DNA of 64,000 nt from Rhodococcus sp040643435 (GCF_040643435.1 NZ_JBEYUH010000008.1:62001-126000); one strand, 5' to 3'; numbered from the stretch's first letter, positions 8,161 to 16,916 are shown. Notes: a model not told the origin generated them from the letters alone. Numbers and translations are program-made.

Positions 8161-9470
8161 TGGGCTTCTCCTTCGGTACCGGTCTTGTCGGCGGACTCGT
8201 CGGTCGGCAGGTAACCGAACCACTTCGCAGCGGTATCGACGTCCTTGTCTCCACGACCGGAGAGGCTGACGAGGACGATGGCGCCCTCGCCGAGTTCGGG
8301 GCCGAGCTTCACGGCACCGGCGACCGCGTGCGCGGACTCGATCGCGGGAATGATCCCCTCGGTACGGCACAGCAGGGCGAAGGCGTCCATCGCCTCGCTG
8401 TCGGTGACGGCGCGGTACTCGGCACGGCCGGTGTCGGCGAGCCACGCATGTTCGGGGCCGACACCTGGATAGTCGAGACCGGCTGAGATCGAATGCGATT
8501 CGATGGTCTGACCGTCCTCGTTCTGCAGCAGATAGGAGAATGCGCCGTGCAGCGCGCCGTGGGTACCCCCACCGATGGTGGCGGCGTGTCGTCCGGTCTC
8601 GACGCCGTCTCCTCCGGCCTCGCAGCCGACGAGCTTGACGGACGGGTCGTCGATGAACGGATGGAAGATGCCGATCGCGTTGGAACCACCGCCGACGCAC
8701 GCGACGACCGCGTCGGGCAGGCGGCCGGTCAGGGCGCGGACCTGGGAACGTGCCTCGAGTCCGATGATGCGCTGGAAGTCGCGGACCATCGCGGGGAAGG
8801 GGTGAGGACCCGCGGCGGTACCGAAGCAGTAGTAGGTGGTGTCGGCGTTGGTGACCCAGTCGCGCATCGCCTCGTTGATCGCGTCCTTGAGGGTGCGCGA
8901 CCCCGTCTTCGCGGCAACCACCTCGGCGCCCAGCAGGCGCATGCGGGCGACGTTCAGTGCCTGCCGTTCGGTATCGACCTCACCCATGTAGACGCGGCAT
9001 TCGAGGCCGAACAGGGCACACGCGGTGGCGGTGGCGACACCGTGCTGGCCGGCGCCGGTCTCGGCGATCACACGTGTCTTGCCCATCCGCTTGGCGAGCA
9101 GCACCTGCCCCAGCACGTTGTTGATCTTGTGTGAGCCGGTGTGGTTGAGATCCTCACGCTTGAGGAGGATCCGCGCACCACCGGCGTGTTCGCTCAGCCG
9201 CGTGGCCTCGTAGACGGGCGACGGCCGCCCCGTGTAATCACGCTGCAGACGGTCGAGTTCGGCCAGGAAACCGGGGTCTACACGTTCCTTCTCGTACGCC
9301 GCGGTGACCTCCTCGATCACCGCCATCAACGCCTCGGGCACGTAGCGACCGCCGAAGACTCCGAAATGGCCGCGCACGTCGGGTTCGTGGGCAGTGGGAG
9401 TGACAAGGGCCTCGCTCATCGCGGGAAGACCGCGGCCCTTGGCGGAAAGTACGGAATCGTCTGCAGTCAC
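8157..9470 (-). CDS. trpB: Tryptophan synthase beta subunit
   Basis: A PLP enzyme of about 437 residues that condenses indole with serine. HTGSHKINNVLGQ carries the PLP lysine, and GGGSNAIG is the phosphate-binding loop. The catalytic core begins near GHFGVFGGRYVPEAL. Start choice is uncertain: GTG at 9488, GTG at 9470 (used here) or ATG at 9419 are in frame, none with a good Shine-Dalgarno, and the extra N-terminal residues are poorly conserved. The stop overlaps trpA. The trpC gene ends 60 bp upstream, a gap with no obvious terminator. Confidence 0.95.
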   Translation of the reverse strand: MTADDSVLSAKGRGLPAMSEALVTPTAHEPDVRGHFGVFGGRYVPEALMAVIEEVTAAYEKERVDPGFLAELDRLQRDYTGRPSPVYEATRLSEHAGGARILLKREDLNHTGSHKINNVLGQVLLAKRMGKTRVIAETGAGQHGVATATACALFGLECRVYMGEVDTERQALNVARMRLLGAEVVAAKTGSRTLKDAINEAMRDWVTNADTTYYCFGTAAGPHPFPAMVRDFQRIIGLEARSQVRALTGRLPDAVVACVGGGSNAIGIFHPFIDDPSVKLVGCEAGGDGVETGRHAATIGGGTHGALHGAFSYLLQNEDGQTIESHSISAGLDYPGVGPEHAWLADTGRAEYRAVTDSEAMDAFALLCRTEGIIPAIESAHAVAGAVKLGPELGEGAIVLVSLSGRGDKDVDTAAKWFGYLPTDESADKTGTEGEAQ

Positions 9471-9530
9471 CAGTCCAGTCTGCCGCACCCGGGGGGATGC
9501 ATCACGGCCGGGTCCGGCCGTACCGGACGA

Positions 9531-10340
9531 TCAGCGAGCAGGCTTGGGGCACGACGGGTGCGTACCCACCGTCACCAGTTCGGCGACCGCCTGACGCGGA
9601 TCCCCACTGGTCACCAGACCTTCACCGACGAGCACAGCATCGGCACCTGCCCCCGCGTACGCGAGCAGGTCGGCCGGGCCCCGCACGCCGGACTCGGCGA
9701 TCTTGAGCACGTTGCTGGGCAGGCCCGGTGCAATGCGGGAGAACGTGGTCTTGTCGACTTCGAGAGTCTTGAGGTTGCGGGCATTGATGCCGATCACGGT
9801 CGCCCCGGCCTCGAGTGCGCGGTCGGCTTCCTCCTCCGTGTGGGCCTCGACCAGCGCCGTCATGCCCAACGACTCCACACGGTCGATCAAGGCCGTCAGC
9901 ACCGTCTGCTCGAGTGCGGCAACGATGAGGAGTACGAGGTCGGCTCCGTGTGCGCGCGCCTCGTGGATCTGGTAGGGGCCGACGATGAAATCCTTGCGCA
10001 GCACCGGGATACGGACGGCCCTCCGGACTGCGTCCAGGTCGGCGAGGCTGCCGTGGAAACGACGTTCCTCGGTGAGCACGCTGATCGCACGAGCCCCTCC
10101 GGACTCGTAGGCGGCGGCAAGTTCGGCAGGGTCGGCGATCTCGGCGAGCGCACCCTTCGACGGACTGGCACGCTTGACCTCGGCGATAACCGCGATGCCC
10201 GGCTCGCGCAATGCGGCCTTGGCGTCGATCGGTGGGGGCGCACTCGCAGCGGCAGCCTTGACGGAGGCGAGATCGAGGGCCGCCTCACGGGCGGCGACGT
10301 CGGCTCGTACTCCTTCGAGAATCGAATCGAGAACTGTCAT
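9531..10340 (-). CDS. trpC: Indole-3-glycerol-phosphate synthase
   Basis: A 269-residue TIM barrel that closes carboxyphenylaminodeoxyribulose phosphate to indole-3-glycerol phosphate. Signature segments are IAEVKRASPSKGAL (substrate lysine), VLRKDFIVGPYQI, GINARNLKTLEVD and IAESGVRG, and all catalytic residues appear intact. The start ATG is at 10338-10340; a GGAAAGG-type sequence lies about 10 bp upstream. It is separated from the trp membrane-protein gene by 91 bp and from trpB by 60 bp, so the trp run is less tightly packed here than elsewhere. Confidence 0.96.
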   Translation of the reverse strand: MTVLDSILEGVRADVAAREAALDLASVKAAAASAPPPIDAKAALREPGIAVIAEVKRASPSKGALAEIADPAELAAAYESGGARAISVLTEERRFHGSLADLDAVRRAVRIPVLRKDFIVGPYQIHEARAHGADLVLLIVAALEQTVLTALIDRVESLGMTALVEAHTEEEADRALEAGATVIGINARNLKTLEVDKTTFSRIAPGLPSNVLKIAESGVRGPADLLAYAGAGADAVLVGEGLVTSGDPRQAVAELVTVGTHPSCPKPAR

Positions 10341-10431
10341 CGTGGCTCGAGTCCTTTCCCACCCTGCTCAATCCCGATGTGATTAAGCTCATCGGATTTG
10401 TCTAGAAGAGTAGTGAACTGGTTTACAGCGC

Positions 10432-11097
10432 TCACCGCCGGGTGTCGGAATCATCCTCGCCGGCGTCGTCGGTGGGGTCCTCCCCCGCATCCAGCGCATC
10501 CCACATCCCGCGTTCGGAAAGGGGTTCGTCGTTCTCCGCACGCCGGGTCGCCGCCTCCCGGCGTGCTGCGGGGGCGTCGTATTTCGACGACAATCCGGCC
10601 TGTTCACGAGGGGTGCGCCAGAGGACCACCGCAGCCGCGAGCACGGCGACGACGCCACCGAGCACAAGGATCGCCGGCAGCGGAGACACCTCGACGGCGG
10701 TCACGCTCGCCCGGTCCGGCAGTTCGGCCACACCGGCCGCGTCCTCCGGATCGGCTCCACCCGTCAGCAACCGCACCGCCGGAATCGCAGCCGCCACGGC
10801 GACGGCCGCCACCACGAGCGCCACGAGACGCAACGCAAGTCCGCGCACGGCGAACACCGCGGCCACCGCAGCGAGCAGCACGAGCGCGAGCGGGGTCAGC
10901 GCCGCCGCCCAACGGCCCCCCTCGAGGTCGTCGACACGGTCGATCCCGAGACCGTCGGACGACACCGCCGTGACCCATGTCATGCGGCTCGATGCCCACA
11001 GCAAGGCCGCGCCGAGCGCGAGCAGCAGGGCAGCGGTCACGGTCGGCCGACGCCGGCGACCGGCCCCCTCACCTGCTCTGTGCGTGTCCTCGGTCAC
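10432..11097 (-). CDS. Trp-associated conserved membrane protein (TIGR02234/Rv1610 type)
   Basis: A 221-residue integral membrane protein between trpE and trpC. Four hydrophobic segments are visible, including TVTAALLLALGAALLWASS, AALTPLALVLLAAVAAVF, LALRLVALVVAAVAVAA and AILVLGGVVAVLAAAVVLW. They are followed by an acidic, charged C-terminal tail ending DDAGEDDSDTRR. The location and layout match the family annotated as a trp-region membrane protein in actinobacteria (Rv1610). The biochemical role is unknown; an influence on tryptophan or intermediate handling is only suggested by synteny. It overlaps trpE by 4 bp. Confidence 0.85.
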   Translation of the reverse strand: MTEDTHRAGEGAGRRRRPTVTAALLLALGAALLWASSRMTWVTAVSSDGLGIDRVDDLEGGRWAAALTPLALVLLAAVAAVFAVRGLALRLVALVVAAVAVAAAIPAVRLLTGGADPEDAAGVAELPDRASVTAVEVSPLPAILVLGGVVAVLAAAVVLWRTPREQAGLSSKYDAPAARREAATRRAENDEPLSERGMWDALDAGEDPTDDAGEDDSDTRR

Positions 11098-12674
11098 CGG
11101 AGCTCACCTCCGTAGGTGGCGAGTGTCGACGCGGCGGCGACCGCGGCGAGGGCGGACATGGCCTTGTTGCGGGCCTCGGTGTCCTCGGCCTCCGGATCGG
11201 AATCGGCGACGATCCCCGCACCGGCCTGGACGTAGGCGACACCGTCCTTGACGAGGGCGGAACGGATGGCGATGGCAGTGTCGGCGTCGCCCGCGAAGTC
11301 GAGATAGCCGACGATGCCCCCGTAGATGCCGCGGCGGGTGGGTTCGAGTTCCTCGATCAGCTCCATCGCCCGCACTTTCGGAGCGCCCGACAGGGTCCCG
11401 GCGGGGAAACATGCCGTGACCGCGTCGAGGGCGTGTTTGCCCTCCGCCAGACGGCCGGTGACCGTGGAGACGAGGTGCATCACGTGGCTGTACCGCTCGA
11501 TGTGCCGGTAGTCGTGCACCTCGACGGTGCCGGGCGTACACACTCGGCCGAGATCGTTGCGTCCGAGGTCCACGAGCATGAGATGTTCGGCGTTCTCCTT
11601 CTCGTCGTGGACGAGGTCCTTCTCGAGCAGAAGGTCCTCCTCCTCGTCCGCGCCGCGCCAGCGGGTTCCGGCGATCGGGTGGGTGGTGGCCACCCCGTCC
11701 GAAACCGTTACCAGCGCCTCGGGACTCGATCCGACGATCGAGAAGGCGGTCTCGCCGTCCGGACCGGGGATGTGGAGCAGGAACATATAGGGACTGGGAT
11801 TGGACGCACGGAGCATCCGGTAGACGTCGATGGGCGCTGCGGCACAGTCGATCTCGAAACGCTGCGACAGCACCACCTGGAATGCCTCACCGGCTTCGAT
11901 GTCCCCGATCAGCTTGCGCACATCCGTGCAGAACGACTCGGTGGTGCGCTGACGCCGGTACTCGGGCTCGGGTCGCGAGAAGGTCGCGACAGTGGCCGGC
12001 GCGGGCGCGGCGAGAGCCTCGGTCATCCGGTCGAGACGGGCGACGGCGTCGTCGTAGGCCTCGTCGACGCGCTCGTCGGAACCGTCCCAGTTCACGGCGT
12101 TGGCGATGAGCCAGATCATGCCCTCGTGGTGGTCGACGGCCGCGAGATCGGTGGCCAGCAGCATCACCATCTCGGGGATCTGCAGGTCGTCGTCGGCGAG
12201 CGTCGGGAGCTTCTCGAGACAGCGGACGATGTCGTAGCCGAGATAGCCCACCATGCCGCTGGTGAGGGGCGGCAAGCCGTGGATGCGATCGGTGTGGAGC
12301 AACTGCAAGGTCTCGCGCAGGACGTCGATGGGGTTGCCGCCCGTCGGTGTGCCGGCAGGGACGTGCCCGTACCAGGCCGCGTCGCCGTCGACGACAGTGA
12401 GCGCCGCCGGGCTTCCCGCACCGATGAACGACCACCGCGACCACGACCGGCCGTTCTCCGCCGACTCGAGCAGGAAGGTCCCGGGCCGGTCGGCCGCGAG
12501 CTTGCGGTAGGCCGACAGCGGAGTCTCCGCGTCGGCGAGCACCTTGCGGGTCACCGGGACCACACGGTGCTCGGCGGCCAGCTGGCGGAACTGTTCGCGG
12601 GTGGTCGTCGAATCGGACCGGCCACCGGAGGGGTCGGTAGTGGCTGCGGGAATGGTGGTGGGCTCGCCGGACAT
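11094..12674 (-). CDS. trpE: Anthranilate synthase component I
   Basis: TrpE (about 526 residues) makes anthranilate from chorismate with ammonia from the TrpG subunit. The N-terminal feedback site LLESAENGRSWSRWSF carries the tryptophan-binding serine. Catalytic motifs IAGTRWRGADEEED, LMLVDLGRNDLGRV, SGAPKVRAMELIEELEP and YVQAGAGIVADSDPE are complete. The start is chosen at ATG 12674 (MSGEPTT); ATGs at 12686 and 12683 are also in frame. It lies 44 bp downstream of the co-directional extradiol dioxygenase gene and overlaps the trp membrane-protein gene by 4 bp. No trp leader peptide was found in the short gap. Confidence 0.96.
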   Translation of the reverse strand: MSGEPTTIPAATTDPSGGRSDSTTTREQFRQLAAEHRVVPVTRKVLADAETPLSAYRKLAADRPGTFLLESAENGRSWSRWSFIGAGSPAALTVVDGDAAWYGHVPAGTPTGGNPIDVLRETLQLLHTDRIHGLPPLTSGMVGYLGYDIVRCLEKLPTLADDDLQIPEMVMLLATDLAAVDHHEGMIWLIANAVNWDGSDERVDEAYDDAVARLDRMTEALAAPAPATVATFSRPEPEYRRQRTTESFCTDVRKLIGDIEAGEAFQVVLSQRFEIDCAAAPIDVYRMLRASNPSPYMFLLHIPGPDGETAFSIVGSSPEALVTVSDGVATTHPIAGTRWRGADEEEDLLLEKDLVHDEKENAEHLMLVDLGRNDLGRVCTPGTVEVHDYRHIERYSHVMHLVSTVTGRLAEGKHALDAVTACFPAGTLSGAPKVRAMELIEELEPTRRGIYGGIVGYLDFAGDADTAIAIRSALVKDGVAYVQAGAGIVADSDPEAEDTEARNKAMSALAAVAAASTLATYGGELR

Positions 12675-12718
12675 GCGCCCCATCATCCCAGGGTGCGCAT
12701 GTGGCGATGCACCCGCGG

Positions 12719-13495
12719 TCAGGCCACCTGGAACGAACGCTTGGCCAGGCCCATCCAGAATCCGTCGACGACCTGGTCGATGCCTCGGCCCGGCGTCCCC
12801 GAGGCACCGAGGGTGACGAACAGCGGAGCGAAATGTTCGACGGTCGGATGTGCGTAGGGCATACCCGGTGCGCGGTGCCGGAAGTCGAGCAGCGCGTCGA
12901 CGTCACCGCGTGCGAGTTGCTCGGCGGTCCAGTGGTCGAATTCCGACGACCAGCCCGGCGCGACGGCCTCGGGCCGCGGGTCGCGCAGGAAGGGCAGGCC
13001 GTGCGTGGTGAATCCGGAGCCGACGATGAGTACGCCCTGCTCGCGCAGCGGCCGCAGCCGGGCGCCGAGGTGCAGCAGGCGCTCCGGATCGAGGGTCGGC
13101 AGGGAGATCTGCAGTACGGGAATGTCGGCGTCCGGATACATGACGGTCAGAGGCACGTAGGCGCCGTGGTCGAGTCCCCGGTGCGGTTGCTGCACCACGG
13201 GTTCGTCGTCGGGCATCAGTGCCGCGACCTGCCGGGCGAGATCCGGCGCTCCCGGACTGGTGTAGGTGACCTCGTAGAAGCGTCGCGGAAAGCCGCCGAA
13301 GTCGTAGACGAGCGGTGTCCCCGTGGTGGTGGACCCGATCGTGAGGGGGGCCGATTCCCAGTGCGCCGAGACCACGAGGATCGAGGCCGGGCGAGGCAGG
13401 TCGGTGGCCCACCTGCGGAGTTGGTTCACCCACAGTTCGCTGTCGACCAGGGGCGGCGCGCCGTGGCTGAGGAAGAGGGCGGGCATGTCGCTCAT
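12719..13495 (-). CDS. Class III extradiol (DODA/YgiD-type) ring-cleavage dioxygenase
   Basis: A 258-residue dioxygenase of the 4,5-DOPA-extradiol/YgiD family, which opens catechol rings with a metal centre. Metal-binding and catalytic positions are visible in LFLSHGAPP, VVSAHWES, LDHGAYVPLTVMYP and a C-terminal AHPTVEHFAPLFV. The natural substrate is not predictable. The ATG at 13493-13495 has TTTAGGAG upstream. A perfect palindrome (13507-13522) lies in the shared promoter region with a divergent MarR gene, so aromatic-responsive repression is likely. It is transcribed towards trpE. Confidence 0.88.
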   Translation of the reverse strand: MSDMPALFLSHGAPPLVDSELWVNQLRRWATDLPRPASILVVSAHWESAPLTIGSTTTGTPLVYDFGGFPRRFYEVTYTSPGAPDLARQVAALMPDDEPVVQQPHRGLDHGAYVPLTVMYPDADIPVLQISLPTLDPERLLHLGARLRPLREQGVLIVGSGFTTHGLPFLRDPRPEAVAPGWSSEFDHWTAEQLARGDVDALLDFRHRAPGMPYAHPTVEHFAPLFVTLGASGTPGRGIDQVVDGFWMGLAKRSFQVA

Positions 13496-13506
13496 GACAC
13501 TCCTAA

Positions 13507-13522
13507 AGTTGAAGCTTCAACT
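13507..13522. promoter_or_regulatory. 16-bp perfect palindrome in the dioxygenase/MarR divergent promoter
   Basis: AGTTGAAGCTTCAACT is fully self-complementary and sits 11 bp upstream of the dioxygenase ATG and about 110 bp from the MarR start. Size, symmetry and position fit an operator for the adjacent MarR regulator. Binding is inferred. Confidence 0.65.
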
Positions 13523-13629
13523 ATTATCGCGTGTGTCTGGAGTGCCCGTCGAATCACCCCCCGGATGCACCCGCTGCCGCCCGCTCCGACAGGCTGGATA
13601 CACGACGACGGAAACGAGGACTCCCCCAG

Positions 13630-14115
13630 ATGAACAGCGAGAACCCGCGGTGGCTCGACGCGAACCAGCAGGAGGCGTGGCGCGTCCTGGTCGCCGTGAT
13701 CACCCGGTTGCCTGCCGCGCTCGACACGCAGATGCAGCGCGACGCGGACATGACACATTTCGAGTACTTCGTGCTCGCCGTGCTCTCGGAGGCACCCGAG
13801 CGCCGCCTCCGGTTGAGCACTCTCGCCGCCGAGGCCAACGCGTCGCTCTCCCGCCTGTCCCACGTGGTCACCCGGCTCGCACGACGCGGATGGGTCAGCC
13901 GCGAGCCGATCCTCGGCAGCCGCGGCTCCTACGCCGTGCTCACCGACGCCGGGCACGCGAAGGTCGTCGACTCCGCGCCCGCACACGTGGAGACCGTGCA
14001 GCGTCTCGTGTTCGACGGACTCGACGAGCACCGGGTGCGCGATCTCGCGCGCATCGGGTCGGTGCTCGTCGACCAGATCGACAAGGGGATCGCCTCCGGA
14101 ACCGGCAAGGCCTGA
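13630..14115 (+). CDS. MarR family transcriptional regulator
   Basis: A 161-residue MarR regulator. The winged helix spans roughly residues 45-105: LSTLAAEANASLSRLSHVV is the helix-turn-helix, and WVSREPILGSRGSYAVLT is the wing. It starts at ATG 13630 preceded by GAGGAC; an in-frame codon at 13531 would add 33 residues lacking similarity to the family. It is divergent from the extradiol dioxygenase and convergent with an acyl-CoA dehydrogenase whose gene ends 11 bp away. It probably controls the dioxygenase via the palindrome at 13507-13522. Confidence 0.87.
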   Translation: MNSENPRWLDANQQEAWRVLVAVITRLPAALDTQMQRDADMTHFEYFVLAVLSEAPERRLRLSTLAAEANASLSRLSHVVTRLARRGWVSREPILGSRGSYAVLTDAGHAKVVDSAPAHVETVQRLVFDGLDEHRVRDLARIGSVLVDQIDKGIASGTGKA

Positions 14116-14126
14116 CCCCGCGGCGG

Positions 14127-15410
14127 CTACCCCGCGGAGCGACCCTTCGGCACGTCCCGGAACGGAAGGTTGGGATCGTGACTGCGCTCCCGGGGCATGC
14201 CGAGCACCCGTTCACTGATCGCGTTGCGGGCCATCTCCGTGGTACCACCGGCGATACACCAGACCTGACGCATCAGATAGTCGACCCCGCGTTCGGCGAC
14301 TGCTCCGTCGTCGGTGTCCCATGCAGCGCCGTCCGCGCCGGTGAACTCGTAACCGATGGTGACGAGCCGACTTTCGACCACCCCGGACATCAACCGGGCG
14401 ATACTCGCGGACTGATCGGAAATCGTCCGGGCCGCCATCCCCTGACCGACGCGCCGGCTCAGCGCCTGCTTGGCCAGTTCGAGCGCCCGCGCCTCACCGA
14501 GCAGGTCCCGGGCGACCGGATCGCCGAGCCGGCCGGCGTCGCGGGCGACGTCGAACAGTTCGGAAATGCGCGATCCACCGCGGACCGAGCCTGCCGGGAT
14601 GGTCGTGTAGGGCGAATTCAGATACATCCGCTCGTGGAACATCCACCGCGTTCCCACTGTCCAGCCGTCATCGACCTCACCGACGCGATCACTGTCGGGC
14701 ACACGCACGTCGGTCAGATACTCCTGACAGAATTCGCTGGAGCCGCTGAGCATTTCGATCCGGTGCACCTCGATCGACGGCTGCTTCAGCGGCACCATGA
14801 AGACGGTGAGCCCCCGATTCTTCGGCACATCCCAGTTGGTACGGACCAGGCACAGAGCCCAGTCCGACCACCATGCGCCGGTCGTCCAGATCTTCGACCC
14901 GTTGAGAATCCAGTCGTCGCCATCGCGGACCGCAGTGGTCACCGCCCCCGCCACGTCCGATCCTCCGCTCGGCTCGGACAGCATCTGCATCCACAGTTCC
15001 TCGCCTTTGAGGATCGCGGGAATGTGCCGTTGCTTCTGCTCTTCGGTGCCGAATTCGAGAAGGACCGCGGCGCACGGGACGAATGTGGGTACCTGCAGTC
15101 GCGACGGGTACTCGTATCCGCTCAGCTCTTCGTTGAGGACCTGCTGGTACGGACGCGTGAGTCCCTGCCCGCCGTACTCACGCGGAATGCAGATCCCTGC
15201 GAGTCCGGCGTCGAAGAGCGCGCGCTGGAGGTCGCGTTCGTGCTGGACCGCGGCGAGTTCTTCCTCGTCGGAGTTCTCGTTGCGGATCACGCCCACCAGA
15301 GAGGACGGACGGGATCGCTCGAGGTTGGCGCGAATCCACGTGCGGGCACGCGCCCGGAAGTCGTCCAGCGATTCCGTGTCCGGGCTGGTCGGCGAACTCT
15401 CGACGGTCAT
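14127..15410 (-). CDS. Acyl-CoA dehydrogenase (FadE-like, 427 aa)
   Basis: An FAD-dependent acyl-CoA dehydrogenase. Family signatures are MQMLSEPSGGSDVAG (FAD/substrate contact), WILNGSKIWTTGAWW and the C-terminal GGTTEMARNAISERVLG. It is longer than average at the N-terminus, with a charged segment NENSDEEELAAVQHERDLQ. It overlaps the second dehydrogenase upstream by 4 bp. Such paired, unequal FadE genes in actinobacteria often encode heteromeric dehydrogenases for sterol or aromatic side chains; which substrate applies here cannot be told. Confidence 0.9.
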   Translation of the reverse strand: MTVESSPTSPDTESLDDFRARARTWIRANLERSRPSSLVGVIRNENSDEEELAAVQHERDLQRALFDAGLAGICIPREYGGQGLTRPYQQVLNEELSGYEYPSRLQVPTFVPCAAVLLEFGTEEQKQRHIPAILKGEELWMQMLSEPSGGSDVAGAVTTAVRDGDDWILNGSKIWTTGAWWSDWALCLVRTNWDVPKNRGLTVFMVPLKQPSIEVHRIEMLSGSSEFCQEYLTDVRVPDSDRVGEVDDGWTVGTRWMFHERMYLNSPYTTIPAGSVRGGSRISELFDVARDAGRLGDPVARDLLGEARALELAKQALSRRVGQGMAARTISDQSASIARLMSGVVESRLVTIGYEFTGADGAAWDTDDGAVAERGVDYLMRQVWCIAGGTTEMARNAISERVLGMPRERSHDPNLPFRDVPKGRSAG

Positions 15411-16543
15411 CGGTTGGCCTCCTGATATTCGACGATGTCGGCGATGCGGGCACGGTGCTCGGCCGGAGTGCCGTAGTTCGACCGGTTGGCGGCGCCGCGC
15501 CGTGCGAACAGATGCAGGTCGTGCTCGAAGGTGATGCCGATGCCGCCGTGGATCTGTATGCAGTCCTGGAACAGTTCCCCGCCGTAGTGCCCGACATACG
15601 CCTTCGCAGCGGAGACCAGCTCGGGAGCATCATCCGCTTGCGTGGCTACGGCTTCCGCGGCGCTGTCGCTGATTGCGTGACTTGCTTCGAGCCACATCTT
15701 CATGTCCGCGAAGCGGTGCTTGAGTTCCTGGTACGACGCAAGCGGACGCCCGAACGAGTACCGATCGAACGCCCACGCCACGGTGAGGTCGAATGCCGCC
15801 TGCAAGGCGCCGACCGATTCGGCGCAGGCCAGCACGGCCCCCACCTGCAACGCGCGCTCCACATCGGCAGCGGCACCACCCGCCACACCGACGAGCGCCG
15901 TGATGGGCACCCGCACGTCGTCGAAGTCGACGGCGGCGTAGCGGCGGGTGACATCGACGGACTTCAGGGGCACGATCCGTACCCCTGGCGTCCCGCTCGG
16001 CACAAGGACCTGCGAGAGCCCGTCACCGGTGCGCCCGACGACGAGCAGAAAGTCGGCCGAAGCGGCCGCTTCGACGGGACGCTTGGTTCCGCGCAGGACG
16101 ACGTGCTCCCCCTCCACGCGAATCTCGACCGGGTCGGTGGCTCCCCGGCTGCCCGGGCGTGGTTCCTCGAAACACCATGCGGCGGTGGCACTTCCTTCGA
16201 CGAGGTCACCGAGAGTGTCCCCGTGCGCATCGGTGTACCGGCTCAGTACGTCGGCGACGACGTTGGTCGGCACCAGCGGACCCGGCGCCGCGTGGGCTCC
16301 GAACTCGTAGGCGACCAAGGTCAGGTCGACCAGGCCGTGCTCACCGATCGAGCCGCCCCCGGCTTCCTCCCCGGCCAGCAGGCTGGTCCAGCCCAGCTCG
16401 GCACCGCTACGCCAGTATTCCGCGCGGAAGCCCACAGGATCATGACGGAGCCGACGAATCTCGGCCACGGGCACCCGATCGGAGAGAAACCGGGAGGTCG
16501 TGTCCCGGAAGAACTCTTGATCCGGGCTCGGATCCAGCAACAT
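15407..16543 (-). CDS. Acyl-CoA dehydrogenase (FadE-like, 378 aa)
   Basis: The partner acyl-CoA dehydrogenase, 378 residues from the ATG at 16541-16543 (MLLDPSPDQEFF), preceded by GGATAGGGG; an in-frame ATG at 16561 is an alternative. The C-terminal domain carries QIHGGIGITFEHDLHLF, while the central region is divergent. The pair is transcribed as one unit and probably assembles as a heteromer. An inverted repeat, GAGAA-N5-TTCTC, 48 bp upstream is the likely operator. No dedicated regulator is adjacent; the next gene upstream is a 4-OT tautomerase on the other strand. Confidence 0.88.
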   Translation of the reverse strand: MLLDPSPDQEFFRDTTSRFLSDRVPVAEIRRLRHDPVGFRAEYWRSGAELGWTSLLAGEEAGGGSIGEHGLVDLTLVAYEFGAHAAPGPLVPTNVVADVLSRYTDAHGDTLGDLVEGSATAAWCFEEPRPGSRGATDPVEIRVEGEHVVLRGTKRPVEAAASADFLLVVGRTGDGLSQVLVPSGTPGVRIVPLKSVDVTRRYAAVDFDDVRVPITALVGVAGGAAADVERALQVGAVLACAESVGALQAAFDLTVAWAFDRYSFGRPLASYQELKHRFADMKMWLEASHAISDSAAEAVATQADDAPELVSAAKAYVGHYGGELFQDCIQIHGGIGITFEHDLHLFARRGAANRSNYGTPAEHRARIADIVEYQEANR

Positions 16544-16591
16544 GCGCGCCCCTATCCACATCGGCTAGACGGATATTCTCCTCTCATAACA

Positions 16592-16606
16592 GAGAACACT
16601 ATTCTC
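16592..16606. promoter_or_regulatory. Inverted repeat GAGAA-N5-TTCTC upstream of the acyl-CoA dehydrogenase pair
   Basis: A 15-bp interrupted palindrome lies in the AT-richer stretch between the divergent dehydrogenase and 4-OT genes; related TATTCTC words occur at about 16574 and 16601. It could be a TetR-type operator for fatty-acid or sterol-responsive control. The cognate regulator is not in the window. Confidence 0.4.
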
Positions 16607-16704
16607 ACAGAATCTGAAAGGTCTGCCACGGCATCCCGCTCAGGAACAACCGGGTAGCCGACCGGTCAGCCCCGATCTCACCCGCATATGGCACAGTCCT
16701 CCCT

Positions 16705-16884
16705 GTGCCTTTGATTCAGATCAGCCAGACCCCGGGCCTGTCGGCCGAGCAGAAACGCGCCGTGATCGCGGCAGTGACCTCGGCCTACGCCGAAGCCTCA
16801 GGCAAGAACCCTGACAAGGTGTGGGTGACGATCACCGAGGTGCCGGGTGAGAACTGGGGTGTCGGCGGCGTACCGCTGAGCTGA
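16705..16884 (+). CDS. 4-oxalocrotonate tautomerase-family enzyme (59 aa)
   Basis: A 59-residue tautomerase recognisable from the N-terminus VPLIQISQTPG, which after removal of the initiator exposes the catalytic Pro1. The helix SAEQKRAVIAAVTSAYAEA and the strand VWVTITEVPGENWGVGG match the 4-OT fold. The size is exactly that of the family. The GTG start at 16705 lacks a Shine-Dalgarno (CAGTCCTCCCT precedes it), so translation may be leaderless. It is too short for a 60-codon cutoff. It lies between the divergent dehydrogenase pair and the convergent symporter. The substrate is unknown; a role in aromatic or enol-keto chemistry is inferred. Confidence 0.85.
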   Translation: MPLIQISQTPGLSAEQKRAVIAAVTSAYAEASGKNPDKVWVTITEVPGENWGVGGVPLS

Positions 16885-16916
16885 CGTCCGCCTCCCGGCA
16901 AAGACACTCGCACGGT

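Noticed and set aside
10977..12857. 626-codon plus-strand frame opposite trpE
   Set aside because: No recognisable domain; the complementary strand encodes complete TrpE.
16592..16606. KstR-type sterol operator before the acyl-CoA dehydrogenases
   Set aside because: GAGAA-N5-TTCTC does not fit the AACNNGTT-centred KstR motif; kept only as an unnamed inverted repeat.
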